From Bacteroides ihuae (GTDB lineage: Bacteria; Bacteroidota; Bacteroidia; Bacteroidales; Bacteroidaceae): a DNA stretch of 64,000 nt. The DNA is taken from NCBI RefSeq assembly GCF_900104585.1, contig NZ_FNVX01000004.1, forward strand, positions 372,001 to 436,000. The letters run 5' to 3'. Positions 36,181-45,196 of the stretch are shown here, one piece after another. The notes below the pieces were generated by a model. The model did not search any database. It was not told the DNA's origin and saw nothing but the letters and a program-made list of their open reading frames with translations. Positions within the stretch are counted from its first letter, which is position 1. Each line of letters starts with the position of its first letter. The position numbers and the translations under genes were made by a program.

Positions 36181-38328
36181 ATGAACAAGTATTTATTGCT
36201 ACTTTTTTTGCCTTTTTGCTTTCTTGCTTGCACTAACTCCGAGGGGTTATCAAACGAGCATGAAGGCGTGGAAGTTACTTTCTCTACACGAGGTATCGTT
36301 GCTCAGGTAGCTTCAACCCGTGCAGATGCTTCTCCATTGGGGGAGGGCGCTACTATCCGTGTGCAAGTTTACAAGCATACAGGTACAGCAACAGATTTAA
36401 CAGCAACTAATTACGTAGGAGATAACACATACGTGGTGGGAACAGATGGTTCCCTTAGTGCTTGTATTGTAGATGCTACGGGAACGGTAACATCTACAAC
36501 AGGAAATGATTTATATCTTCGTTCGGGCGACTATGATTTTTATACGGTAACCCCCGCTTTGACTTTATCTACTTCAGGGGAGACCACCGCAGTTGCTCAA
36601 GGCATGGATTATGCCACATCACTCACACAAGGAATTAGCGTAAGCTCCACATTGTCAACCCAGTCAGTTACTCTGACTACTCTGGAGAGAAAATGCTCAC
36701 AGTTGGTGTTTAATATAGATAGAGCCATAACCACAATAACAAGCGTTGCTATAGACGAACTAACCTTAACGGGTTTAGCCGTCGGCCCACTGACGGGCAC
36801 AATGAATAATGCTTTATCAACAGCGGCAAGTAATACAGGAAGTGTAACTCTTTCTAACTCAAACTTCACCTACGACGCAACAGATCAGTATAAAGCTTCC
36901 GCATCAACGATCGTATTGCCTAAAACTGATGGGAGCATGCAGTTGAGTATGACAGCTTACTTTAACGGGCATACAACTGCACGTACCATTAGTTCTGTAA
37001 CGGTACCTTCTATGGCCTTTGAAGCAGGCACGCAGTACATTTTTACTTTAAAACTTTATGGAGATCAGGTCGTTTTGAGTTTGACTTCTTCTTCCTCTGC
37101 CAGTTGGGAGACGGCGACCAGTTGGAGCGCAGGGACGGGAGACGGCACACTCAAAAACCTAAGTATAAACAGTTCGGGAGCTATAGCCACTGCCAATTGC
37201 TATGTTGTTAACACCGCCAATCAGGATTATAAATTCAAAGCCACAGTGATGGGAAACGGGGCTACCACACCTGCGGCAACCAGTGGAGACCAAACGGCCC
37301 CTGCCATTGTGCCCACCGCTCTTTCACCCGCCACGGCATTTGTCATTTGGGAAACCGGCTCTAAAGGAAATGTGATTCAGGATGGCAGCGTGAAGATCAT
37401 TGGCAATGGGTATGTCATTTTCAAAACCGCCAATAACAGCACGAACGGAAATGCATTAATCGGGGTCAAAGATGCAAGCGGAACATTACTCTGGAGTTGG
37501 CATATCTGGAAAGTGGATTATGATCCTGACACGGATTATGATACGTATAAAAAGTATAGCACCACCACCACCTTCAAGATGATAAAATACAATCTAGGTG
37601 CCACGGAAATTTCTAATTGGAGCGGAACAGCCACGAATGCGGGCGATTTGGGGCTTTATTACCAATGGGGGCGTAAGGATCCGTTTGTAGGGGCAAAGTT
37701 GTGGACTACTACGAACCGTATTGACACTTATAATAGTAGCGGATATACTTGGTTGGATGGAACTAATAGTACTGCGGTGCCCAATGCCACGGCAGGTACT
37801 GATGCTGCTACTTCCATTGCGTATTCCATAAAGAATCCCACGCATTTTATTGTGTATAACACAACAAGTGAAGATTGGCTAAATGTTTCCACTCATAGTG
37901 CTCAACGGGATAACCTTTGGGGTAACCCGAATAGTGGTGCTGCCCCTAACACATTGGTGGGTAGTAAATCTATATACGATCCCTGCCCTCCGGGCTGGCG
38001 TGTGCCTACTCAGGATAGTTATCAGATATTTTCTACCACAGGAACGGGTACAACACCTAATGTTTCAGGCGTTTGGGCTAATGGATGCAATTTCTATATA
38101 GCCGGTACGTCTGGTAACGGTTCTTTCTGGCCAGCTTCCGGCTCTCGAAACCGCAGTACGGGTGTCCTGTTGGGTTTCAGCTCGAACGGTTATTCTTGGT
38201 CGTCATCGCCCTTCGGTACGGGCAATCCAATACAGGCGGGCAACCTTGGCTTTAGCAGTGGCAACGTATACCCGTTGCAGTACAGTAGTCGGAGCTACGG
38301 GGGCCCTGTTCGTTGCGCACAAGAATAA
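36181..38328 (+). CDS. Large fimbrillin-like adhesin 4 (type A)
   Basis: 715 aa from ATG 36181 (MNKYLLLLFLPFCFLAC). The frame is open back to 36031, but that part belongs to the deleted type B remnant. The N-terminal half is almost the same as adhesin 2 (STRGIVAQVASTRADAS, LTLTGLAVGPLTGTMNNALS). The C-terminal half instead follows adhesin 3 (YDPDTDYDTYKKYSTTTTFK, SIYDPCPPGWRVPTQDSYQI), so the gene is a mosaic. The last 66 residues are variable: by my alignment 25 of 66 differ from adhesin 3. Predicted pilus-tip adhesin lipoprotein. Confidence 0.83.
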   Translation: MNKYLLLLFLPFCFLACTNSEGLSNEHEGVEVTFSTRGIVAQVASTRADASPLGEGATIRVQVYKHTGTATDLTATNYVGDNTYVVGTDGSLSACIVDATGTVTSTTGNDLYLRSGDYDFYTVTPALTLSTSGETTAVAQGMDYATSLTQGISVSSTLSTQSVTLTTLERKCSQLVFNIDRAITTITSVAIDELTLTGLAVGPLTGTMNNALSTAASNTGSVTLSNSNFTYDATDQYKASASTIVLPKTDGSMQLSMTAYFNGHTTARTISSVTVPSMAFEAGTQYIFTLKLYGDQVVLSLTSSSSASWETATSWSAGTGDGTLKNLSINSSGAIATANCYVVNTANQDYKFKATVMGNGATTPAATSGDQTAPAIVPTALSPATAFVIWETGSKGNVIQDGSVKIIGNGYVIFKTANNSTNGNALIGVKDASGTLLWSWHIWKVDYDPDTDYDTYKKYSTTTTFKMIKYNLGATEISNWSGTATNAGDLGLYYQWGRKDPFVGAKLWTTTNRIDTYNSSGYTWLDGTNSTAVPNATAGTDAATSIAYSIKNPTHFIVYNTTSEDWLNVSTHSAQRDNLWGNPNSGAAPNTLVGSKSIYDPCPPGWRVPTQDSYQIFSTTGTGTTPNVSGVWANGCNFYIAGTSGNGSFWPASGSRNRSTGVLLGFSSNGYSWSSSPFGTGNPIQAGNLGFSSGNVYPLQYSSRSYGGPVRCAQE
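38128..38325 (+). other. Variable C-terminal segment of adhesin 4 (DGR-target-like)
   Basis: 66 codons aligning without gaps to adhesin 3. Frame WPASG...SWSSSPFGTG...AGNLGF...PVRCAQE is conserved; changes cluster in loops and are mostly at NNC/NNT codons, with some synonymous changes too. Confidence 0.6.
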
Positions 38329-38332
38329 GCTT

Positions 38333-38393
38333 GTTTTATTTAAAAAGAAACAAGCACTTGCCGCAATAAAATTTATAAAGAGAAAAAATACGA
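38333..38393 (+). repeat. Intergenic repeat before adhesin 5
   Basis: Shortened version of the blocks at 35877 and 40727: TTGTTTTATTTA, then GCAATAAAATTTATAAAG and ATACGA just before the ATG. Confidence 0.65.
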
Positions 38394-40709
38394 ATGATGC
38401 TAAATAAATGGATACTACCAACGATTGGAATACTCCTTTTGCTGCTAACAAGCTGTAGTGGGGATGACTTGCGCAGTTCTGACTCGGAAGAAGGAGAAGC
38501 CATACAGATGCACTTCAATCTGCAACCTGTGGAAATGGAAGCTGTTGCATCTGCCACTACAAAAGCCACAAGCAAAAATGAGGCGTTGAATGTGGCGATG
38601 GGACTTTCCGAAAAGGAGAGCACGACAATTACCCGCAGTTCAACGGGAATTGATGAATCTGCCATAAATGACGTATGCGTCTTTCAATTTGATGGAACAG
38701 CTTCTACATCTGCTTTGGTTGCAAAAGAATATTACAACTCTCCAAATACTGCAAATTTGGAAACGACCCTTACTGAAAGCAGTAGCAATCAAACGGTGTA
38801 TGTGGTGGCCAATATGGGAAATGTGACAGGAAACTACACGGCAGGAACAACTACCATAGCCGATTTTCAAACTTCAACACTAAACTTTGCCACCGAAGCA
38901 TCGGTCACCTCAGGAACGGATCTGCCTATGATCGGCAGTTATACCGGTGCCACCATGCCCGGATTGTATGCCGTGTCACTTACCCGCATGGTGGCCAAGT
39001 TAGGCTTTACCTGCAATGTGAGTCTGACAAACACGAGCGATGCCTTTACGATTACATCGGTTCGTCTTTACTCGGTTGCCAATGTGACTCAAATGAATAC
39101 GCCAACAGGTACTTATCCCGCAAACAGTAGCACGGATGCAAGCAAATACACCAATTATACGGCGGAATCTTACACGCCAGGAAACATGCTAACGTGGTAT
39201 ATTCCAGAAAATCTTCGGGGAACAGTATCCACCATCACCACGGAACAAGATAAAAGCAAAAAGAATGCCCCGGCTTACAGCACTTATATCGAAGTGGAAG
39301 GTTTTTATACTCCATCAAGCAGCACAACGGAATATGTAACCTATCGTCTTTATCCGGGGGCCAATATGACGACAAGCTTTGATATTGCCCGCAACACGTA
39401 TTATAGCATTAGCATGACCATAAAAGGAATGAATGAGGTTGATAGCAGGGTATTATTACCGGAAAACATGAGCATAAACAATGCGGGAACACAGGTTACT
39501 GCCAATTGCTACATAGCTAATAATGCTAATCAGAATTATAAGTTTAAAGCCACGGTGATGGGTAACGGTGCAACTACTGCTTCATCAATCAGTGGAACCC
39601 AAACGGCAGCTGCCATTACTCCAACGACACTCTCCCCCACTACAGCTTTCGTTCTTTGGGAAACGGGTAGCAAGGGGAATGTAATAGAGGATGGCAGTGT
39701 AAAGTTGGTAAGCGGTTATGTGCGTTTCAAGACGGCTGATAACAGCACGAACGGTAACGCTGTGATTGCTGTTACAGACGGCACAAAGATCCTTTGGAGT
39801 TGGCATATTTGGAAAACGACTTATGCACCGAATCCAGATAACTCTAGTACGTATGATACTTACACTACCCGCACATTGACGAGCCCAACTGTTGCTAGTC
39901 GCACATTTAAAATGATGAAATACAATCTGGGAGCTACAGAAACATTAAATTGGAGCGGAACAGCTACCAATGCAGGTGATCTAGGATTGTTTTATCAGTG
40001 GGGACGTAAAGATCCGTTCCGAGGAGCTAAAGCATGGAATTATCAAACCACTACAGATGCCGGACGTATTGATACTAAAAATACTACCAGTTACGAATGG
40101 TATGACGGATATACAAACAGTGCCGACCTGAGAACTTCATGTGGCACTGGTGCGGATGCCACCATTGCTTACTCCATAAAGCATCCCACTCATTTTATTG
40201 CCGGAACAGGAACTGATACTTACGACTGGCTAAACGTGACAGAATATAAATATCAGCGAGATAACCTTTGGGGCAATCCAAATGCCGGCACCGCTCCGAA
40301 TACGGCAACTGTTTATACTAAATCCATTTACGATCCTTGCCCTCCGGGTTGGAGAGTACCTTTACAAGATAGTTTTACTCGGTTTACGACTTCGGGTGCT
40401 TATTCAAGTTTAATAAGCGAGTACAACATATCTAATTCTACTACTTACAGTAGTGATAAAGGATGGATTTTCTATTATGCGGCGGATGCGTCCGGTTCCA
40501 CCTCTTACTGGCCGGCCTCCGGTTATTGCGAGTGGGCTTCGGGCCTATTGGCGTATGTCGGTACGAACGGTTATTGTTGGTCTTCGTCGTCCTACGCCAG
40601 TGGTTCTGTGTATGCGGGCTACCTAGGCTTCGACAGTGGTTCCGTGGCTCCTTTGAACGCCGGTGCTAAGCGAGCGTACGGGTTTCCAATACGATGCATC
40701 CAAGAATAG
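38394..40709 (+). CDS. Large fimbrillin-like adhesin 5 (type B)
   Basis: 771-aa lipoprotein; two adjacent ATGs at 38394 and 38397 precede LNKWILPTIGILLLLLTSC. The type B N-terminus is nearly identical to adhesin 6 for the first 60 residues and to adhesin 3 around LPMIGSYTGATMPGLYAVSL and LTWYIPENLRGTVSTITTEQ. The shared module runs from NCYIANNANQNYKFKATVMG to SIYDPCPPGWRVPLQDSFTR. The central part (YAPNPDNSSTYDTYTTRTLT) resembles adhesin 1 rather than 3 or 4, again showing exchange between copies. The C-terminal 66 residues are variable. Confidence 0.83.
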   Translation: MMLNKWILPTIGILLLLLTSCSGDDLRSSDSEEGEAIQMHFNLQPVEMEAVASATTKATSKNEALNVAMGLSEKESTTITRSSTGIDESAINDVCVFQFDGTASTSALVAKEYYNSPNTANLETTLTESSSNQTVYVVANMGNVTGNYTAGTTTIADFQTSTLNFATEASVTSGTDLPMIGSYTGATMPGLYAVSLTRMVAKLGFTCNVSLTNTSDAFTITSVRLYSVANVTQMNTPTGTYPANSSTDASKYTNYTAESYTPGNMLTWYIPENLRGTVSTITTEQDKSKKNAPAYSTYIEVEGFYTPSSSTTEYVTYRLYPGANMTTSFDIARNTYYSISMTIKGMNEVDSRVLLPENMSINNAGTQVTANCYIANNANQNYKFKATVMGNGATTASSISGTQTAAAITPTTLSPTTAFVLWETGSKGNVIEDGSVKLVSGYVRFKTADNSTNGNAVIAVTDGTKILWSWHIWKTTYAPNPDNSSTYDTYTTRTLTSPTVASRTFKMMKYNLGATETLNWSGTATNAGDLGLFYQWGRKDPFRGAKAWNYQTTTDAGRIDTKNTTSYEWYDGYTNSADLRTSCGTGADATIAYSIKHPTHFIAGTGTDTYDWLNVTEYKYQRDNLWGNPNAGTAPNTATVYTKSIYDPCPPGWRVPLQDSFTRFTTSGAYSSLISEYNISNSTTYSSDKGWIFYYAADASGSTSYWPASGYCEWASGLLAYVGTNGYCWSSSSYASGSVYAGYLGFDSGSVAPLNAGAKRAYGFPIRCIQE
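40509..40706 (+). other. Variable C-terminal segment of adhesin 5 (DGR-target-like)
   Basis: 66 codons, GC-rich, with the conserved frame WPASG...CWSSSSYASG...AGYLGF...PIRCIQE. Variable sites use GAC, GGT, TCC, GCT, GCC codons where the other copies use TAC, AGC, AAC, AAT. Confidence 0.6.
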
Positions 40710-40726
40710 AAGCAACTGTAAAGAGA

Positions 40727-40867
40727 GCATATTCGTTTTATTTATGCAGGGACATTTAAAGCTCTATATTGAGATATACTACCGCCAGGCGGTTGAAAAG
40801 AAATTTAAAGGTTAATAGATATTTGTTGCAATAAAATTTATAAAATAAAAAAGAGAAAAGAATACGA
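40727..40867 (+). repeat. Intergenic repeat before adhesin 6
   Basis: Longest copy of the block: ATTCGTTTTATTTATGCAGG at 40731, AAGAAATTTAAAGG, ATTTGTTGCAATAAAATTTA, then ATACGA and the ATG. Includes a small hairpin ACCGCCAGGCGGT near 40780. Confidence 0.7.
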
Positions 40868-43222
40868 ATGATGCTAAATAAATGGATACTACCAACGATT
40901 GGAATACTCCTTTTGCTGCTGACAAGCTGTAGCAGGGATGATTCGGGCAATTCTGACTCGGAAGAAGGAGAAACCATACAGATGCACTTCAAGCTACAAC
41001 CGATGAAAATGGAATCTGTTGCATCTGCCACTACAAAAGCCACAAGCAAAAATGAGGCGTTGAATGTGGCGATGGGACAGTCCGGCAAGAGCACTACAAG
41101 CACTCGCAGTTCAACAGGTATTGATGAATCTGTAATTAATGAAGTATGCGTTTTTCAATTTGGTGGTACACTACCTACATCTACTTTGGTAGCGAAAGAA
41201 TATTATAGCTCTCCAAATACTGCAAATTTGGAAACGACCCTTATTGAGAACAGCAGTAATCAAACTGTGTATGTGGTGGCCAATGTGGGAGATGTGACAG
41301 GAAACTACACGATAGGAACAACTACCATAGCCGATTTCCAGACTTCAACACTTAGTTTTGCCACCGAAGCATCGGTCACATCAGGAACGGATCTGCCCAT
41401 GATCGGCAGCTATACCGGTGCCACCATGCCCGGATTGTATGCCGTGTCGCTTACCCGCATGGTGGCCAAGTTGGACTTTACCTGCAACGTGAATCTGACA
41501 AACACGAGCGATGCCTTTACGCTTACATCCGTTCGTCTTTACTCGGTTGCCAATGTAGCTCAAATGAATACGCCAACAGGCTCTTATCCCGCAAACTCAA
41601 CTACGGATGCAAGCAAATACCCCAATTATACGGCGGAATCTTACACGGCGGGAAACACACTAACGTGGTATATTCCCGAAAATCTTCGAGGAACAGTGTC
41701 TGCTATCACCACGGAACAAGATAAAAGCAAAACGAATGCCCCGGCATACAGCACTTATATCGAAGTGGAAGGTCTTTATACTCCATCAGGTAGCACAACG
41801 GAATATGTAACCTACCGTCTTTATCCGGGTGCTAACATGTCCAACGACTTTAACATTACACGTAATACCGCTTATTCGTTATCAATGACCATAAAAGGTA
41901 TGAATGAGGTTGATAGCAGGGTGTTGCTACCGGAAAACCTAAGCATAAACAATGCGGGAACACAAGTTACTGCAAACTGTTACATAGCTAATAATGCTAA
42001 TCAGAATTATAAGTTTAAAGCTACGGTAATGGGGAATGGGAAAACGACACCAGCATCTACAGTATCTTTTACTTCCGAAACAGATAATTTCACGCAGAGT
42101 GCACCAGCCATTGTACCTTCAGTTCTTGTTCCTACAAAAGCTTTGCTCATTTGGGAAACAGGCTCAGCAGGGGATGTAATTGAAAGTGGTAGTGTTAAAC
42201 TGGTAGGCGGCTATGTACGTTTCAAGACAGCAAATAATACGACTAATGGTAATGCCTTGATTGGCGTAACGGATGGTACTAATATCCTTTGGAGCTGGCA
42301 TATATGGAAAACACCTTATGCACCAGATGCAGATAATGCAACCACATACGATACTTATACTACTCGTGCAATATCCACCAGTGGCTATAATACCCTAAAT
42401 TCCCGTACATTTAGAATGATGAAATATAATTTGGGCGCTACTGTAACATCTAATTGGACTGTTTTACCCACAAATGCGGGAGATTTTGGACTAATGTATC
42501 AATGGGGGCGTAAGGATCCGTTCTTAGGAGCTTTGAGTTGGAATAATAAATCAGAACTTCCTGGAGCCGATAGAGTTCTCTCTTCTTATAATACAGAATT
42601 TGCTTGGGCCGATGGAACGACAGGTACTTCTGCTATAAAACAAAGTTTAGCATCTATTTCCGGACTTTCCGGTGCAAATGCTTCTATTGCTTATTCGATT
42701 CAGCATCCGACACATTATATTTATAGCGATGATACCGGCTCAATAAAGGATTGGTTAAATGTAATAACTCGTGCTTCTCAACGGGATAATCTTTGGGGCA
42801 ATCCAAACACATCGTCAATGTATCCTAATACTGCAAATGGTAGCAAGTCTATCTATGATCCTTGTCCTCCAGAATGGAGATTACCTTGCTCTGACACTTT
42901 CACGGGGTTTACTACTTCTGGCATTGGTTCCTCAAATATAGATGAATTTATGATTTCAGGTACGTTCAATAGTGGGTGGTTATTTTATATAACTTCAGTA
43001 AAATCTGGTGCCACTTCTTTTTGGCCAGCTTCTGGCTATCGAAGTGCTGTTTCAGGAGCTTTGTTTGGCGATGGTATGTGGGGATATTGTTCGTACTCTT
43101 CATCTCACGTATCTGGTAGTGGTGCAGGAGGACTTCTTCATTTTGGCGAGACCTTGTTTGCGCCGAACACTGGAGGAGGGTATCGATCTTATGCTTTTCC
43201 CGTACGTTGCATAGAAGAATAA
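40868..43222 (+). CDS. Large fimbrillin-like adhesin 6 (type B)
   Basis: 784-aa lipoprotein (MMLNKWILPTIGILLLLLTSC), the longest and last of the array. The N-terminal type B region matches adhesin 5 closely. The shared module has an insertion (SFTSETDNFTQSAPAIVPS) and longer linkers. It ends with SIYDPCPPEWRLPCSDTF; the usual PGWR is PEWR here. The final 66 residues keep WPASGYR but have CSYSSSHVSGSG in place of WSSSS and fewer of the GC-rich codons. The operon ends at the terminator 43291-43316. The predicted role is as for the other paralogues. Confidence 0.83.
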   Translation: MMLNKWILPTIGILLLLLTSCSRDDSGNSDSEEGETIQMHFKLQPMKMESVASATTKATSKNEALNVAMGQSGKSTTSTRSSTGIDESVINEVCVFQFGGTLPTSTLVAKEYYSSPNTANLETTLIENSSNQTVYVVANVGDVTGNYTIGTTTIADFQTSTLSFATEASVTSGTDLPMIGSYTGATMPGLYAVSLTRMVAKLDFTCNVNLTNTSDAFTLTSVRLYSVANVAQMNTPTGSYPANSTTDASKYPNYTAESYTAGNTLTWYIPENLRGTVSAITTEQDKSKTNAPAYSTYIEVEGLYTPSGSTTEYVTYRLYPGANMSNDFNITRNTAYSLSMTIKGMNEVDSRVLLPENLSINNAGTQVTANCYIANNANQNYKFKATVMGNGKTTPASTVSFTSETDNFTQSAPAIVPSVLVPTKALLIWETGSAGDVIESGSVKLVGGYVRFKTANNTTNGNALIGVTDGTNILWSWHIWKTPYAPDADNATTYDTYTTRAISTSGYNTLNSRTFRMMKYNLGATVTSNWTVLPTNAGDFGLMYQWGRKDPFLGALSWNNKSELPGADRVLSSYNTEFAWADGTTGTSAIKQSLASISGLSGANASIAYSIQHPTHYIYSDDTGSIKDWLNVITRASQRDNLWGNPNTSSMYPNTANGSKSIYDPCPPEWRLPCSDTFTGFTTSGIGSSNIDEFMISGTFNSGWLFYITSVKSGATSFWPASGYRSAVSGALFGDGMWGYCSYSSSHVSGSGAGGLLHFGETLFAPNTGGGYRSYAFPVRCIEE
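43022..43219 (+). other. Variable C-terminal segment of adhesin 6
   Basis: 66 codons, the same length as in adhesins 3-5 but more diverged (YCSYSSSHVSG replaces the W-SSSS frame). Confidence 0.55.
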
Positions 43223-43290
43223 TTCCTATAGATATTAAAAGAAACACCCATGATGTGAATCACGGTTTTATTTGTTTGTTTTGTTTGTGT

Positions 43291-43316
43291 AGCCCCATGC
43301 AAGCGTGCATGGGGCT
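43291..43316. terminator. Bidirectional terminator between the pilus operon and ferritin
   Basis: Perfect 10-bp stem AGCCCCATGC (43291-43300)/GCATGGGGCT (43307-43316) with a 6-nt loop, then ACTTTTAT on the plus side and A/T-rich on the other. It separates convergent genes. Confidence 0.85.
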
Positions 43317-43337
43317 ACTTTTATCAAAACAAATATT

Positions 43338-43820
43338 TTATTTTCTTTGTCCCAACTGAGAGTCGATGAAGAAGATACCTGCATCACCAGCTTTCTTGAT
43401 CTTATCTATAATACCTTGTGCAGTGGCTTCTTCTTCCACCTGTTCGCGAACAAAACTCCACAAGAAATCTTGAGTGGCATTATCCTTCTCGGCAGAAGCC
43501 GCACTCACTAAATCATCAATTAGCTTTGAAATATGGCATTCGTGTTTGTAAGAATGTTCAAAGACTTCTAGCGGGGTGCCCCATCCGGAAGGAACAACAT
43601 CAATCTTATCGACTGTCGCTTCACCACCACGCTTAATCAGATAATGGGCCATGGCACAAGCATGCTCTGTCTCTTCCTGAGACTGTCTCTTCATCCATGC
43701 TGAAAAGCCGCTATAACCTTCTTTCTCGAAATAGAAAGACATAGATAAATAAAGGTTGGCAGACCAAAGTTCAACAGCGATCTGTCCGTTAATCGCTTCT
43801 TGTAATTTTTTCGTGATCAT
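43338..43820 (-). CDS. ftnA: Ferritin (non-haem bacterial ferritin)
   Basis: 160-aa iron-storage protein of the cytoplasm that oxidises Fe(II) and stores Fe(III) in a 24-subunit shell. Ferroxidase ligands are visible: an early Glu in QIAVELWSANLYLS, EETEHACAMAHYL (E and H), and the later ExxxxQ-type cluster in SFVREQVEEEATAQGI. It has four-helix-bundle length with no haem-binding Met pattern, so ferritin rather than bacterioferritin. It is convergent with the pilus operon and shares the terminator at 43291. It is expressed separately from lysA, which has its own terminator. Confidence 0.94.
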   Translation of the reverse strand: MITKKLQEAINGQIAVELWSANLYLSMSFYFEKEGYSGFSAWMKRQSQEETEHACAMAHYLIKRGGEATVDKIDVVPSGWGTPLEVFEHSYKHECHISKLIDDLVSAASAEKDNATQDFLWSFVREQVEEEATAQGIIDKIKKAGDAGIFFIDSQLGQRK

Positions 43821-43886
43821 AATTTAAAGGATTTAATGAATAGTACTTTAAAAAAAGAACAAGAACAGAACCTCATTGTTCGATAA

Positions 43887-43925
43887 AAAAACGCTTTTTC
43901 CCTTTTTACAGAAAAAAGCGTTTTT
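43887..43925 (-). terminator. Intrinsic terminator of lysA
   Basis: Perfect 13-bp stem AAAAACGCTTTTT (43887-43899)/AAAAAGCGTTTTT (43913-43925). On the minus strand it is followed by a T-run. Confidence 0.85.
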
Positions 43926-43959
43926 ACTCACTCAGAAAAAGAAGAGTAAGTATATAAGA

Positions 43960-45120
43960 TTACACCAGTTCGTCCGATGTATAGCCTACTGGTAATTCGC
44001 GGCAGTTATAACCAGAGGCCATGATTTCGCCATAGGCTCCGGCAGAGCGAAGAGCTATAAGATCGCCACGCTTCACTTTATTCAGATCAATGGACTTGCC
44101 AAAAACGTCAGACGATTCACAGATAGGACCTACCACATCGTACGCCTCAATAGCTTCATCCGAAGTGATATTTTCTATCTTGTGATAGGCTTGATAAAGT
44201 GCCGGACGAATAAGGTCAGTCATACCGGCATCGAGAATCGCAAACTTCTTATTAGTGCCTTGCTTCATATAAAGGACTTTGGTAATAAGACTGCCACATT
44301 GCCCCACGACAGCACGTCCCAATTCAAAATGTAGCTCTTGCCCAGGGCGAAGCTTCAGATGTTCGGCATAAGTCGCAAAGTAATTTTTGAATTCGGGAAT
44401 AGGTTGGCGGTTGGGATGATCATAGTTAATGCCTAAACCTCCACCTACGTTAATCAGTTGCACAATGATCCGACGGGCAAAGAGTTTCTCTTGCAACTCG
44501 TTAATTCGGTTGCAGAGTGCTACAAAGTCGCCCATATCAAGAATTTGCGAACCAATATGAAAATGGAGGCCAAGAAATTTAACGTTCTTCATTTCCAGTG
44601 CGATATCGACCACACGATCCATATCTTGCATATTGATGCCAAACTTGTTTTCAGCCAACCCAGTTGTTATGTTGGCATGCGTATGCGCACCTACATTCGG
44701 GTTGATACGGAAGGCCACATTGGCGACCTTACCTTTGGCAGCAGCCAATTCGTTGATCACTTCCAGTTCGGGAATAGACTCTACATTAAAGCAGAAAATA
44801 TTATAATCAAGCCCCAGATTAATCTCCCAATCGGATTTGCCTACTCCGGCAAAAACAATCTTCTCAGCAGGAAATCCAGCTTTAATGGCTGCGCGAATCT
44901 CGCCACCACTCACACAGTCGGCACCTAACCCACTTTCGCGGATGATGCTCAGGACTTTGGGATTGGCATTGGCCTTGACAGCATAATGCACATGGTAGTT
45001 AGCATAATGCGCCGCAGCTGTCTTGATGCATGTCAGCGTATCTCGCAACACCTTGGTATCGTAATAATAAAAAGGCGTACGAAGTTCGCGGAATTTATTA
45101 ACAGGAAATATACCTTTCAT
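43960..45120 (-). CDS. lysA: Diaminopimelate decarboxylase
   Basis: 386-aa PLP enzyme that decarboxylates meso-diaminopimelate to L-lysine. PLP lysine in HYAVKANANP near residue 49; GLHFHIGSQI, NVGGGLGINY, and the catalytic-cysteine motif GPICESSDVFG near the C-terminus are all present. The start is the ATG at 45120 (MKGIFPVNKF); the two-codon-longer frame opens with TTG. It is shorter than E. coli LysA but normal for Bacteroidetes. It follows lysC, separated from it by a strong terminator, so at least part of its expression must use read-through or its own promoter. Confidence 0.95.
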   Translation of the reverse strand: MKGIFPVNKFRELRTPFYYYDTKVLRDTLTCIKTAAAHYANYHVHYAVKANANPKVLSIIRESGLGADCVSGGEIRAAIKAGFPAEKIVFAGVGKSDWEINLGLDYNIFCFNVESIPELEVINELAAAKGKVANVAFRINPNVGAHTHANITTGLAENKFGINMQDMDRVVDIALEMKNVKFLGLHFHIGSQILDMGDFVALCNRINELQEKLFARRIIVQLINVGGGLGINYDHPNRQPIPEFKNYFATYAEHLKLRPGQELHFELGRAVVGQCGSLITKVLYMKQGTNKKFAILDAGMTDLIRPALYQAYHKIENITSDEAIEAYDVVGPICESSDVFGKSIDLNKVKRGDLIALRSAGAYGEIMASGYNCRELPVGYTSDELV

Positions 45121-45145
45121 ATACAAAGACTTTTTGAGTTAAAAA

Positions 45146-45176
45146 GAGCGCTTTTATATAAGTTATAAAAGCGCTC
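45146..45176 (-). terminator. Intrinsic terminator between lysC and lysA
   Basis: Perfect 13-bp stem GAGCGCTTTTATA (45146-45158)/TATAAAAGCGCTC (45164-45176), 5-nt loop. On the minus strand it is followed by TTTTTAACTC. Confidence 0.85.
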
Positions 45177-45196
45177 AGAATGTATTTTGATCTTTA

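Noticed and set aside
29110..43222. A complete diversity-generating retroelement
   Set aside because: No reverse transcriptase, accessory gene or template repeat is visible in the window; only target-like ends are reported.
29110..43222. CRISPR array or short tandem repeats
   Set aside because: The repetition is of whole 2-kb genes and their leaders, not short direct repeats with spacers.
45121..45196. Lysine riboswitch between lysC and lysA
   Set aside because: The gap is only about 75 nt and is fully explained by a simple terminator hairpin; no complex L-box-like structure.
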